A stretch of 64,000 nucleotides of DNA, from contig NZ_CP107905.1 of NCBI RefSeq assembly GCF_036014015.1, forward strand, positions 10,478,001 through 10,542,000, given 5' to 3'. Shown here piece after piece: positions 18,850 to 27,464 of this stretch. The position numbers were made by a program, and so were the translations under genes. The notes under the pieces were generated by a model. The model ran no database searches. It saw nothing but the letters and a program-made list of their open reading frames with translations, and was not told the DNA's origin. Origin of the DNA: Streptomyces sp. NBC_00457 (lineage in GTDB: Bacteria; Actinomycetota; Actinomycetes; Streptomycetales; Streptomycetaceae). Positions within the stretch are counted from its first letter, which is position 1, and the number at the start of each line of letters is the position of its first letter.

Positions 18850-20054
18850 TCAGGCCGCTGCGTGGCGGGGTGCGGGCGGATCGGTGGTGAAGGTGCGTTG
18901 GTCGCGGATAAGGGCCCATAGGACGTCGAGGCGGCGTCGGGCCAGAGCGAGGACGGCTTGCTTGTGCGTCTTCCCCTCGCTGCGTTTGCGCTGGTAGAAG
19001 GCCTGGGAGGTGGGGCAGCTGCGGGCAGCGACCTGTGCGGAGAGGTAGAAGACCTGTAGTAGGCGCCGGTGGTAGCGGTGCGGACGGCGCATGTTGCCGC
19101 TGATCCGGCCCGAGTCCTTGGGAACCGGGGCGAGGCCCGCGACGCCGGCCAGGCGGGCTGGGGTGCCGAATGCGGCCAGGTCGCCACCAGTGCTGGCGAT
19201 CAGCTCGGCGCCCAGAAGGGTGCCGATGCCGGGCATGCTCACGATGGTCTTGGCGTGCTGGTGCTGGCGGAACCGGTCCTCGATAGGCGCGTCAACGCGC
19301 GCGATCTCGGCGTCCAGGTCCATGACCGCGCGGGCCAGTGTGTGCGTCATGGCGGCCGCGGTCTTCTCGCCGGGGACCTGGGTGTGCTGGGCGTGGGCAG
19401 CCTCGACCGCAGTAGCCGCGATCACCGCGGCATTGCGCACGCTGCGGTTGGCGAGCCAGCCGGCCAGACGGCTCCTCCCGATTCGCCGCAGGGCAGCGGG
19501 GGCCTGGTATCCGGTCAGCAGAACCAGTGCGCCCTTCGAGGCGTTGTAGTCGAAGGCACGCTCCAACGCAGGGAAGAACTCCAGCAGTTGGGCACGCAGC
19601 CGGTTGATGGCTCGGGTGCGGTCGGCGGCCAGGTCGTAGCGGCGGGCGGTGAGGATCCGCAGGTCGACGGCGATCTCGTCCCCCTCCTGCAGCGGCTGGA
19701 GGTCGCGGCGCATACGGGCCTGGTCGGCGATCACCCAGGCGTCCTTCGCGTCGGTCTTCCCGTCGCCGCGGTAGGAGCCGGAGGCGTGGTGCACCGTGCG
19801 GCCGGGGATGTAGAGCAGGCGCTGACCCCGGCTGGCCAGCAGGGCTATCAGCAGTGCGGCTCCTCCTGCGTTGAGGTCCACCGCCCAGGTCACTGGCGAT
19901 CCGTTGGCCAACTCGAGCACATTCCGGATCAATTCCAGCAGTTCGGGCTCGTTGTTGGCACGCGTCGCGAGAGCACCTTCACCCCGTCAGCGTCGATGAC
20001 CGTGCAGTGGTGCTCGGCCTTGCCCGCGTCCGTTCCCGCCCACAGCTCAGGCAA
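18850..20054 (-). pseudogene. IS110-family DEDD transposase, frameshifted
   Basis: Starts at TTG 20054 with GAGGAGG upstream: LPELWAGTDAGKAEHHC, containing the first catalytic Asp. After about 33 codons (near 19960) one base appears to be missing: the text GTGCCAACAACGAG should read with an extra G, and the frame then continues as NNEPELLELIRNVLE through the complete remainder, including SYRGDGKTDAKDAWVIADQ and VAGLAPVPKDSGR. The C-terminal Ser-containing domain is intact. A single-base deletion makes the gene non-functional unless the ribosome slips. About half identical by eye to copy 2. Confidence 0.7.
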
Positions 20055-20128
20055 CTTCTGCCTCCTCGAAGGTCGCTGTCCTGGTCCCAGCAGACGACCA
20101 CGCCAGCGTGTCCCTACGAAGCGACTGA

Positions 20129-20206
20129 ACCGCGTATCCCAATCAGTGGCCGTGTCGTCGCGGGACCCGGGCGGCCAATCACTGAAAGCCACGACCTTCG
20201 GCATGA
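20129..20206 (-). ncRNA. Conserved IS110 non-coding block, candidate bridge RNA (copy 1)
   Basis: This non-coding block upstream of the copy 1 transposase shares long identical stretches with 21748-21820 upstream of copy 2, such as AATCAG-GGCCG and CCGGGC-GCCA-TCACT, although the two transposases are well diverged. IS110-family elements are known to make a bridge (seek) RNA from this position that guides recombination. Strand is given as that of the transposase. No transcript evidence is available here. Confidence 0.4.
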
Positions 20207-20466
20207 GCCTTTTGAGCCACACCCGGACCCCTGGGGACTCCCGATCCTACGAATGATCGGGACCGACCCCACCACCAAGGTAGGGAGCCTTTTCAGCGTG
20301 GCTACTGATCGGATGACGGCGTCGGTGCCCGCAACGCACAAGGCTCCCGTGCCGTTGGAGGAGGTGTTCGAAGTCTCAACCCACCGGCGCAGGAGCCCTG
20401 TTGGTTGCCTATCCTGCCGCACTCGACCTGCCTCACAAGCTCGTCGAGTGAGTCTCAATGACGGTG

Positions 20467-21675
20467 TCAAGCCGATTGGGTGGCTGGTGGGGTGGGCGTG
20501 AAGTGCCTCTTGTCACGGAGCATGGCCCATAGGACGTCGACTCGGCGGCGTGCGAGGGCCAGCAGTGCCTGGGTATGGATCAGTCCTTCGGCGCGTTTCT
20601 TGAGGTAGTAGTCCCGGGAGGGTCCGGGGCGCATCATGGCGGTTTGGGCGGCCATGTAGAAGACGTGTCGCAGGCGGCGGTGGTAGCGCTTGGGCCGGTG
20701 GTGGTTGCCGGTCCGGCGGCCGGAGTCGCGTGACACCGGGGCCAGTCCCGCGTGGGCGGCCAGGCGGCCGGCGTCTGCGTAGCTGGACAGGTCTCCGACG
20801 ATGGCGAGGAACTCGGCCCCGAGGATGGGTCCCATGCCAGGGAGCGATTCGATGACTTCGGCGCGCTCGTCAAGGCGGAAGGCTTCGCGGATCTCCCGGT
20901 CGGTGTCTTTGATGCATTCGTCGAGCATGAGGAGTTGGTGTGCGAGGTCGCACACGAGTTTGGCGGCTCGCTTTTCGCCCGGCAAAGCAGTCACCTGGGA
21001 CTGGGCTGCCTCGACCGCGCGGGCGGCGACATCGGCTGCACTGCGGACCGTACGTCGTGCCAGCCAGTCCGCGAGGCGTTTGGCGCCGGCTCGCTGCAGG
21101 GCGGCCGGGGTCTGGTACTCGGTGAGCATGACGACCGGTCCCTTGGCGGCGGAGTAGTCGAAGGCGCGCTCCAGAGCGGGGCAGATGCCTACCAGGGCGT
21201 CGCGCAGGCGGTTGATCAGTCGTACCCGGTCGGCGACCAGATCGGCTCGATGCGCGGTGAGCAACTGGAGGTTGGCCATGGTCTCGTCCGGGAGGCTCAG
21301 GAGTGTGAAGTCCCGGCGCATACGCGCGGTGTCGGCGATGACCAGGGCGTCCTTCGCGTCGGTCTTCCCTTCGCCGCGGTAAGCGCCGGACATCCGGTTG
21401 ACCGTGCGTCCAGGCACGTACACCACGCTTTGGCCGTTGGCGATCAACAGTGCAAGCAGCAGCGTCGAGGCCCGGCCGCAGATGTCGACCGCCCATCGCA
21501 CCTCGTTGGCCATCTCGCACGCTGCGACGATCAGGTCCAGGATCTCGTCTTCACCGTTGACGACCTTCCTCGAAAGTACCTTCTCTCCGGTGGCGTTGAC
21601 TCCGACAGCCCAGTGATGGGCCTTGCCGGCGTCGATGCCGACCCAGACTTGCTCATGATGTTCCGTCACCGTCAT
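20467..21675 (-). CDS. IS110-family transposase (DEDD recombinase)
   Basis: A full-length 402-residue transposase. The N-terminal RuvC-like DEDD domain shows VWVGIDAGKAHHWAVGV (first Asp), RGEGKTDAKDALVIADTARM (later acidic residues) and long helices; the C-terminal Tnp_20 domain has SLPGMGPILGAEFLAIVGD and HAGLAPVSRDSGRRTGN, containing the serine-bearing region. ATG at 21675. It should catalyse seamless, RNA-guided recombination of its element. This copy has no internal disruptions, in contrast to copy 1. Confidence 0.9.
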   Translation of the reverse strand: MTVTEHHEQVWVGIDAGKAHHWAVGVNATGEKVLSRKVVNGEDEILDLIVAACEMANEVRWAVDICGRASTLLLALLIANGQSVVYVPGRTVNRMSGAYRGEGKTDAKDALVIADTARMRRDFTLLSLPDETMANLQLLTAHRADLVADRVRLINRLRDALVGICPALERAFDYSAAKGPVVMLTEYQTPAALQRAGAKRLADWLARRTVRSAADVAARAVEAAQSQVTALPGEKRAAKLVCDLAHQLLMLDECIKDTDREIREAFRLDERAEVIESLPGMGPILGAEFLAIVGDLSSYADAGRLAAHAGLAPVSRDSGRRTGNHHRPKRYHRRLRHVFYMAAQTAMMRPGPSRDYYLKKRAEGLIHTQALLALARRRVDVLWAMLRDKRHFTPTPPATQSA

Positions 21676-21747
21676 CGCTCCGTTCCCAAGGAAGCAGCGC
21701 CTTCAGGGTCCGGGAACACTCCGCCGCCAAGCCCTTAACCAGCGATG

Positions 21748-21820
21748 ACCGCAGTTCTCAATCAGCGGCCGGAGCGTCCCGGAGAACCGGGCAGCCACTC
21801 ACTCGGAGCCATCAACGGCA
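21748..21820 (-). ncRNA. Conserved IS110 non-coding block, candidate bridge RNA (copy 2)
   Basis: Lies within the 195-bp non-coding 5' region of the intact IS110 element and matches the block in copy 1 over about 70 bp with scattered changes (CAATCAGCGGCCG, CCGGGCAGCCACTCACT). Conservation of non-coding sequence beyond that of the coding region is the pattern expected for a structured guide RNA. Boundaries approximate. Confidence 0.4.
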
Positions 21821-22529
21821 GGTCACCATCAGCTACACCCAGTCCTCCCGGACCACAACCATTCTTAAGGGATCACGATGCTCATCGTCACCCGTGAGGG
21901 TGACCGCCGCTGCAAGCTTCCACCGCACCAGCGTGCTCTGGTCGGTCTGGTGTACCTGCGCCGGCACGACACCCTCACGCAGATCGCGGCCGGCTTCGGT
22001 ATCGCTGTCGGCACCGCCCACGCTTACGCGAGAGCGGTCATCGATCTGCTGGCCGACCGCGCGCCCGGGCTGCTGCGCACCCTGCGCGAGGCCGATCCCG
22101 AGTACGTCCTGCTGGACGGCACCCTCGCCGAATGCGACCGGGTCGGCGACAGTCGTGCCGACTACTCCCACAAGCACCGCCGGCACGGGGTGAACGTGCA
22201 GCTGGTGACCGACCCGGCCGGACGGCTGCTGTGGATCTCGCCCGCGGTGCCCGGCCGCGCCCACGATCTGACCGCAGCCCGCGCCCACCGGATCATCCGG
22301 ATCTGTGAGCGCCAGGGCGTCCCGGACCGTGCCTACATCGGAGCCGGCCCGTGGGTGACGACGCCCCTGAGACGGCCGCCGGGCAGCGACCTCACACCAA
22401 CGCAGCGAACCGTCAACCGCGCCCTGTCCGCTGCACGCGCACCGGTCGAGCGCGGCGTCGCACGACTGAAGTCCTGGCGGATCTTCCGTAGGGCCCGATT
22501 GCAGCCCGAATCGAATGTCGTCAACTCTC

Positions 22530-22900
22530 CTCCGCCGTCCTCACCCTGGAACGGCACCGCTGAAAGAGCTCACTGGATGACCAACCTGCCCGCCACCACT
22601 CCCGTCGCCGATCTGGTGCGCGGGGCCAAGATGCGCTGGCGCATCGAGCACGACTACCGGGAACTCAAACACGGCCTGGGCCTGGACCACTTCGAGGGCC
22701 GCACCTGGCGCGGCTGGCACCACCACGTCACCCTCGTCACCGCCGCACAGGCCTTCCTCACCCTGCGGCGTTACGACCCAAAAAGCCCGCACAGGGGCCT
22801 GAGTCTCTACCAAGTCCTCGACGCGTTACAGGATCTGCTGCGGTGCTGGGACGGCACCTGCACCACCTGCGGCCGCCCCCTCACCAGAACAAGAACCTAA
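22530..22900 (+). pseudogene. IS701-family transposase C-terminal remnant, fused in frame to IS5 piece
   Basis: From about 22530 the open frame changes to an IS701-type C-terminus: [60 protein letters not shown] and a natural stop at 22900. It is in phase with the upstream IS5-type sequence, so bases 21878-22900 read as one 340-codon chimera of two unrelated transposase families. Only the last third of an IS701 protein is left, so it cannot be active. Confidence 0.65.
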
Positions 22901-22913
22901 CGAAGCACTACTA

Positions 22914-24067
22914 GTGTCCTGCGCCAGTAGTTGATCGTTAGTTGGTGTGTGACTTCTACTGCTGGTGCGTCAGTTCCTCGTCGGGGCCCGAAGCTGCAGC
23001 CGTTGCTGCTGTCTGATGACGAGCGGGCGGTGTTGGAGCGGTGGACGCGTCGGGCAACATCGGCCCAGGCCCTGGCCCTGCGAGCGCGGATCGTGCTGGC
23101 GTGCGCGGGGCCGGAAGTACCGCCGATTGTCGCGGTCGCCCGCGAGTTGCGGGTGGCCGCGGACACGGTCCGCAAGTGGCGGCGGCGCTTCCTCACCCAG
23201 CGGCTGGACGGACTGGTCGACGAGCCCCGACCGGGCCGGCCGCCCACCATCAGCGTCGATCAGGTGGAAGCCGTCGTGGTCACCACGCTGGAACAACTGC
23301 CCAAGAACGCCACCCACTGGTCGCGGAAATCGATGGCGCAACACAGCGGCCTGTCGAAGTCCACGGTCGGCCGGATCTGGCGGCAGTTCCAGCTCAAGCC
23401 GCATCTGGCGGACACCTTCAAGTTGTCGACCGACCCGTTGTTCGTGGAGAAGGTCTACGACGTCGTGGGCCTGTACTTCAACCCGCCCGAGGGGGCGGTG
23501 GTGCTGTCGGTGGACGAGAAGTCGCAGATCCAGGCCCTGGACCGGTCCCAGCCGGTGCTGCCGATAATGCCGGGCATGCCCGAGCGGCGCACCCATGACT
23601 ACGTGCGCAACGGGCTGACCACCCTCTTCGCTGCCTTCGACGTCGCCACCGGTGAAGTCATCACCGCCCTGCACCGTCGGCACCGGGCTGCGGAGTTCAA
23701 GAAGTTCCTGATCCGGATCGACAAGGAGGTGCCCGCACAGCTGCAGGTCCACCTGATCGTGGACAACTACGGCACCCACAAGACTCCAGCGATCAAGGCC
23801 TGGCTGGCGAGACACCCGCGCTTCGAGCTGCACTTCACCCCGACCGGCTCCTCGTGGATCAACCAGGTCGAGCGGTGGTTCGGCTACCTCGCGCACCAGA
23901 TGATCCGCCGCGGCGCACACAAGAACATCCAAGCCCTCGAGGCCGACATCCGCGCCTGGGTCAAGGACTGGAACGAAGACCCTAAACCGTTCATCTGGAC
24001 CAAGACCGCCGAAGAGATCCTCGACTCCCTCGCCCGCCTCTGCCGACGGATCTCTGGCGCAGGACAC
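22914..24067 (+). mobile_element. IS630-family element with 17-bp inverted repeats and TA duplication
   Basis: CTAGTGTCCTGCGCCAG at 22911-22927 is the exact reverse complement of CTGGCGCAGGACACTAG at 24054-24070. Removing the TA target pair (22912-22913 and 24068-24069) gives an element of 1,154 bp, the usual IS630/Tc1 TA duplication. It inserted at the stop codon of the hypothetical gene to its right. Confidence 0.85.
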
Positions 24068-24070
24068 TAG
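22949..24070 (+). CDS. IS630-family transposase
   Basis: A 373-residue DDE transposase, intact. N-terminal helix-turn-helix: PIVAVARELRVAADTVRKWR. Catalytic domain: VVLSVDEKSQIQALDRSQP (first Asp), VHLIVDNYGTHKTP (second Asp), SWINQVERWFGYLAHQ (Glu). The GTG at 22949 is a reasonable start; a TTG at 22931 would add six residues. The TAG stop codon is made from the duplicated TA target plus the next flanking G, so the frame depends on the insertion site for termination. Confidence 0.9.
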   Translation: MTSTAGASVPRRGPKLQPLLLSDDERAVLERWTRRATSAQALALRARIVLACAGPEVPPIVAVARELRVAADTVRKWRRRFLTQRLDGLVDEPRPGRPPTISVDQVEAVVVTTLEQLPKNATHWSRKSMAQHSGLSKSTVGRIWRQFQLKPHLADTFKLSTDPLFVEKVYDVVGLYFNPPEGAVVLSVDEKSQIQALDRSQPVLPIMPGMPERRTHDYVRNGLTTLFAAFDVATGEVITALHRRHRAAEFKKFLIRIDKEVPAQLQVHLIVDNYGTHKTPAIKAWLARHPRFELHFTPTGSSWINQVERWFGYLAHQMIRRGAHKNIQALEADIRAWVKDWNEDPKPFIWTKTAEEILDSLARLCRRISGAGH

Positions 24071-24639
24071 GTGAAAGAGCGCGGTTCGAAGCTGATCCCT
24101 CCGCGGTCGGCCATCCGTAGCACTCGCCTGCCGTATCGCGGCGGTTGGCGCAGGTGAAGGGTGAAACTCCAGGCGCTGAACTTCAGGAGGAAGCCGGTGC
24201 CCTCCAGGTGCCACCGCCTCTCACTGCGGGGGAGCGTCGGCCCTACCTGTTGCAGCCTCCTCATTTGCAGCGGCAGTTGGATGGAGCGCAGGTCGCCGGA
24301 TATCGGCCCCATGCAGTCGAAGACCAGCGTGGCCGGTGAGACCCAGAACTTGACGTCCCGCCAGGGCGACGGCGGCTCGACCCGGCGCACGATGTAATCG
24401 AGGTCGAGGTGCAGTTGCAGGGCCGACGGTGCGGTGTCATCGATGTCGTCCTGCTCGAGGAACTCCTCGGGGGTCAGGTCGTCGGGCGGGCCCTCGTCGT
24501 CGGTGACGGCGAGGGCGTGGATCTGGCACGAGTCAAACGACATCGCGTCAAGGTCCCGCTCCGTCCAAGTGGCCTTGCTCAAGCCTGACTCGGGGTGGAC
24601 CACCATCTGCATACCGCGAGTATCGGCCAACACGAGCAC
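24067..24639 (-). CDS. Conserved hypothetical protein; stop codon lies at the IS630 insertion site
   Basis: About 190 residues, acidic in the middle (EEFLEQDDIDDTAPSALQLH), with LDLDYIVRRVEPPSPWRDVK and VSPATLVFDCMGPISGDLRS, then a basic C-terminus ending RSFT. I do not recognise a function; similar short proteins occur next to mobile elements in Streptomyces. The start is uncertain: GTG at 24639 is used, but the same frame stays open to about 24711 without ATG/GTG, so the N-terminus may be lost or misassigned. IS630 insertion kept the TAG stop. Confidence 0.5.
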   Translation of the reverse strand: MLVLADTRGMQMVVHPESGLSKATWTERDLDAMSFDSCQIHALAVTDDEGPPDDLTPEEFLEQDDIDDTAPSALQLHLDLDYIVRRVEPPSPWRDVKFWVSPATLVFDCMGPISGDLRSIQLPLQMRRLQQVGPTLPRSERRWHLEGTGFLLKFSAWSFTLHLRQPPRYGRRVLRMADRGGISFEPRSFT

Positions 24640-24888
24640 ATCGCAATAGGGATCACGACTCCAAACGCGGCCTAGTCCAGCAGATTCGGGAAGCCGTTGC
24701 CTGCTGGGACAGTCATCCCGCTACCCGACTCGTGTCACTCTTGCCCGTCCTGGGCCGCCTGGCAGGCATTGCCGGGGCGGGCCTCCCGCCCGTCTTGCCC
24801 TCGCCCACCTAGGGCGTGTTTCGAAGTGCTGGTGTCGTGTGACACCGGAGCTTGAACGGTGTGCCGGTGCTCGGGCAGGCTCACGTGC

Positions 24889-25272
24889 ATGGTCTCGGTG
24901 TTGCAGAACGTGGCGATCGACTGTGCGGATGCCTATGAGCTGGCCCAGTTTTGGAGCGAGGTGACCGGTTGTCTGCTGCATCCAGAGGACAAACCGGGCG
25001 ACCCGGAGATTGACGTGATGCTGCCGGAGGGCCCGCTGCTGCACTTCAACCAGGTGCCAGAACCAAAGACAGTCAAGAACCGGATCCACCTGTGTCTGCG
25101 CCCGAAGACCTCGCGCGAGGAGGAGGTCAAGCGGCTGCTGAGCCTCGGTGCCACCCTCGTCGCCGATCGCCGAGAACCCGATGGCGCGGGCTGGGCCGTC
25201 CTCGCAGACCCTGAAGGCAACGAATTCTGTGTTCTCCGTAGCGAGTCTGACCGCGCTGCGATGTCTTCTTGA
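24889..25272 (+). CDS. Glyoxalase/VOC-superfamily protein, possible transposon passenger
   Basis: A 127-residue single-domain protein of the glyoxalase-like VOC fold: LQNVAIDCADAYELAQFWSE at the start, PEIDVMLPEGPLLHFNQVPE in the first beta-alpha-beta unit, and WAVLADPEGNEFCVLRSES with the C-terminal Glu typical of the metal site. Members act as dioxygenases, isomerases or drug-binding resistance proteins; no substrate can be given. ATG at 24889 is chosen over GTG 24859 by family alignment. It is convergent with the transposase and seems to lie inside the element's terminal repeats. Confidence 0.75.
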   Translation: MVSVLQNVAIDCADAYELAQFWSEVTGCLLHPEDKPGDPEIDVMLPEGPLLHFNQVPEPKTVKNRIHLCLRPKTSREEEVKRLLSLGATLVADRREPDGAGWAVLADPEGNEFCVLRSESDRAAMSS

Positions 25273-25309
25273 GGCTCACCCACAAGGTCGGGAGCCCTGC
25301 TGATACTGG

Positions 25310-26184
25310 TCACAGCCACTCGTTGATGGCCGCGACCAGCACGGTCGCTTCGTAGCGGACGGCGAGCTTGTCATAGCGGGTGGCGACCGCACGGTGGCGC
25401 TCGAGGCGATTGATCCCGCACTCGACCGCGTGGCGCTCGCGGTAGTCGGCCTTGTCGAACTTCGGGGGCCGACCTCCGCGGGAGCCCCGCTTCTTGCGGT
25501 TCGCAATGTGGTCGCGTTTCTCCGGGATCGTGCAGCTGACCTTGCGTCGCCGCAGGTAGGCCCGGTTCGCCCGCGACCCGTACGCCTTGTCCGCACGGAC
25601 CTTGTCCGGCCGGGTGCGAGGACGGCCCGCCCCGAGCCGGGGCACACGGATACCTTCGAGGACCGCCTGGAACTGCGGGGAGTCGCCGCGCTGGCCGGCG
25701 GTGATGACGACGGACAGCATCTTCTGGGCCTGCTCGACCGCCAGGTGGAGCTTGGTGGTCAGTCCGCCGCGGGAGCGCCCGAGCCCGTGGTCGTCGGGCT
25801 CGGCGAAGACGCCCCCAGGCGGCTCGATCTGCAGATCCCCTTTTTGCGGGCGCCCGCCACGTGCTGGTGGGCGCGGGTGATCGTGGAGTCCACCGAGACG
25901 TCCCAGGTGATCAACCCTTTCGCGTCCGCGCGGGCCTGGAGCTGTTCGAGGATGCGGTGCCAGGTGCCGTCGCGCTGCCAGCGCCGGAAGAGGCTGTACA
26001 CCGTCTCCCATGGCCCGTACCGCTCGGGCAGGTCCCGCCACGGCATGCCCGTACGAGTCCGGAACCGTATCCCGTTGATCAGCTGCCGTTTCGTGTGCAC
26101 CGGCGGCCGACCGGGCTTGATGCCCTTCGGCAACAGCGGTTCCAGCACCGCCCACTGCGCATCCGTCAGATCACCCCGAGCCAT
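25310..26184 (-). CDS. IS5-family transposase, two frames joined by -1 frameshift
   Basis: Frame A starts at ATG 26184: [59 protein letters not shown]. It runs on past CGC AAA AAG GGG, where a -1 slip leads to frame [61 protein letters not shown] and [20 protein letters not shown] to the stop at 25310. An A-run slip site at an OrfA/OrfB overlap is usual in the IS427 group of IS5. It could instead be a simple frameshift mutation, but the site is the canonical kind. Confidence 0.75.
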
Positions 26185-26233
26185 GAGACGTGATCATGAC
26201 ACGACCTTGATCCACTTTGAAAACAGACCCTAG

Positions 26234-27196
26234 ATGAACGAGTCCGATGAGTGTGCTGGTCGCGACCATGACGAAGGACGCCCGTTGGTGAGTGTGTGAA
26301 GACAGACCTGGACGCCCTTCTGGCGGCACTCTACGTGTTCATCGACGACCACGTGGCGCCTTGTCGCCGGATCGGACGGCCCCCGAAACTCACGGACGCC
26401 GAACTGCTGTGTCTGGCGGTTGCCCAGGTCCTGCTCGGCTTCTCCTCCACACGGCACTGGATCCGTTTTCGCCCATGCCCGGCTCGGACACCTCTTCGGC
26501 TACCTGCCCCAGCAGTCGGCCTACAACAAGCGCCTCAACGCCGCCGGACCGCTGGTCAGCCACGGGATCGAGATACTCGCCCGGCAGGTGCCGACCTGGC
26601 ACGACAGCCTCCGGCTGATCGACTCCACCCCTCTGCCTTGCGCGGCCTCCCGCGAGGCCGTCAAGCGCTCCGAGTTGGCCGGGCACGCCGGATACGGCTA
26701 CTGCCGTAGCCACTCCCGCTTCTTCTGGGGGTTCCGGCTCTACCTGGTCACCACCGCCGAAGGCATGCCCGTCACCTGGTGCCTGGCCCACCCTGAACTC
26801 GGGGAACAGGAGGTGATGGCCGCGCTGCTGGAACGCGACCACCGCCTGGTCCGGGCCGGGCAGGTGATCCTGGCCGACAAGGGCTTCGCCGGCCGGGAGT
26901 TCGAAGCCTTCGTCACCGACCGGCTCGGAGCCCACCTGGTACGGCCGGACCGCAAGGACGAACCGGCCCGCTTCGGCAAGATCGCCCGTGTCCGCCAATG
27001 GATCGAAGCCGTCATCGACACGCTCAAAGGCCAGCTCAGCCTGGAACAGCACGGCGGCAGAACCCCAGCCGGTGTGTTCGCCCGCACCGCCCAACGCCTG
27101 CTCGCCCTGGTAACCGCGATCTGGCACAACTGGAACACCGGAGCCACGGTCAAACGCTCGCTGATTGCGTACGACCACTGAAGACATCGGACTCGG
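26234..27196 (+). mobile_element. IS982-family element (inactive)
   Basis: GAGTCCGATG at 26240-26249 and CATCGGACTC at 27185-27194 are exact inverted repeats near the ends. CTAG stands on both outer sides (26230-26233 and 27197-27200). It abuts the preceding IS5-type element directly. Its transposase is frameshifted. Confidence 0.65.
26296..27181 (+). pseudogene. IS982-family transposase, frameshifted
   Basis: The first part starts at GTG/ATG near 26296: KTDLDALLAALYVFIDDHVA, RIGRPPKLTDAELLCLAVAQ, STRHWIRF. One extra T near 26468 moves the rest into another frame: AHARLGHLFGYLPQQSAYNK, RLIDSTPLPCAASREAVKRS, ILADKGFAGREFEAFVTDRL and RKDEPARFGKIARVRQWIEA. The DDE residues of the catalytic core are all in the second frame. 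Without the extra base the product would be a normal 290-residue IS982 transposase. Confidence 0.7.
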
Positions 27197-27464
27197 CTAG
27201 CGGGGCGGTCTGACCTCGCGGCGCTGGACGGCCGCAGCGCCTCCAAGGGTGTCGAGGAGGTCGGCGAGCAGAGCGCGGGCGGCGTCGAGGGCCGTGGTGC
27301 CGAAGCGCTGCCGGAGGCGTTCTTCTAGTGCTGCCCGGGCATGGCGGGCGGCGGCGACGGCTTCGTGGCCGCGGGGGGTGAGCGTGACGCGGCGAATGCG
27401 GGCGTCGTGGGGGTCCGGGAGGCGTTCGGTGTAGCCCAGGCGCTCGAGTTCGGCGACCGCTTTA
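27197..27464 (-). pseudogene. MarR-family regulator C-terminal fragment
   Basis: Reads KAVAELERLGYTERLPDPHD, then ARIRRVTLTPRGHEAVAAAR and a helical tail ending VRPPR, with a stop at 27199-27197 on the CTAG at the IS982 edge. This is the recognition-helix end, wing (D-x-R) and dimer helix of a MarR protein. The 5' half is absent on the other side of the IS5 element that cuts it (28560 onward), so the gene was already broken before or during that insertion. Confidence 0.6.

Larger units (their letters stand above)
18806..20258 (-). mobile_element. IS110-family element, copy 1 (transposase frameshifted)
   Basis: Boundaries are inferred by matching its ends to those of copy 2. The left end CCCAATGTGGTTTGTCAAGG resembles the copy 2 left end, and the right end lies near a GAATGAT string. 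IS110 elements lack inverted repeats, so positions are approximate (within about 10 bp). It contains a frameshifted DEDD transposase and a conserved non-coding 5' region. Confidence 0.6.
20451..21870 (-). mobile_element. IS110-family element, copy 2 (intact), inserted in an IS5-type transposase
   Basis: Both ends can be placed within about 2 bp because the interrupted gene rejoins in frame when bases 20451-21870 are removed (GTCGAGTG then GATCACG). This gives a 1,420-bp element with no inverted repeats, as expected for IS110. It holds one transposase on the minus strand and a 195-bp non-coding region upstream of it. Confidence 0.75.
20401..22492 (+). pseudogene. IS5-type transposase gene split by IS110 copy 2 and 3'-truncated
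   Basis: The N-terminal piece starts at TTG 20401 (AGGAG five bases upstream) and reads LVAYPAALDLPHKLVE, ending mid-codon at 20450. It resumes in perfect phase at 21871: TG plus GATCACGATG gives W-I-T-M, then [60 protein letters not shown] and the DDE-region segments to about 22492 ([19 protein letters not shown]). The C-terminus then joins an unrelated IS701 remnant. The IS110 insertion therefore dates after this transposase. Confidence 0.75.
24809..26233 (-). mobile_element. IS5-family element carrying a glyoxalase-like passenger gene (proposed)
   Basis: CTAGGGCGTGTTTCGAAGTG at 24809-24828 closely matches the reverse complement of 26213-26233 (CTAGGGTCTGTTTTCAAAGT and one more G). Between these ends lie a two-frame IS5-type transposase and a complete VOC-fold gene in the opposite orientation. 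CTAG flanks both ends and is a known IS5-family target. If the true left end were closer to the transposase, the glyoxalase gene would be host DNA. Confidence 0.5.

Noticed and set aside
19069..20256. 395-codon frame on the plus strand
   Set aside because: Reverse-strand shadow of IS110 copy 1 transposase.
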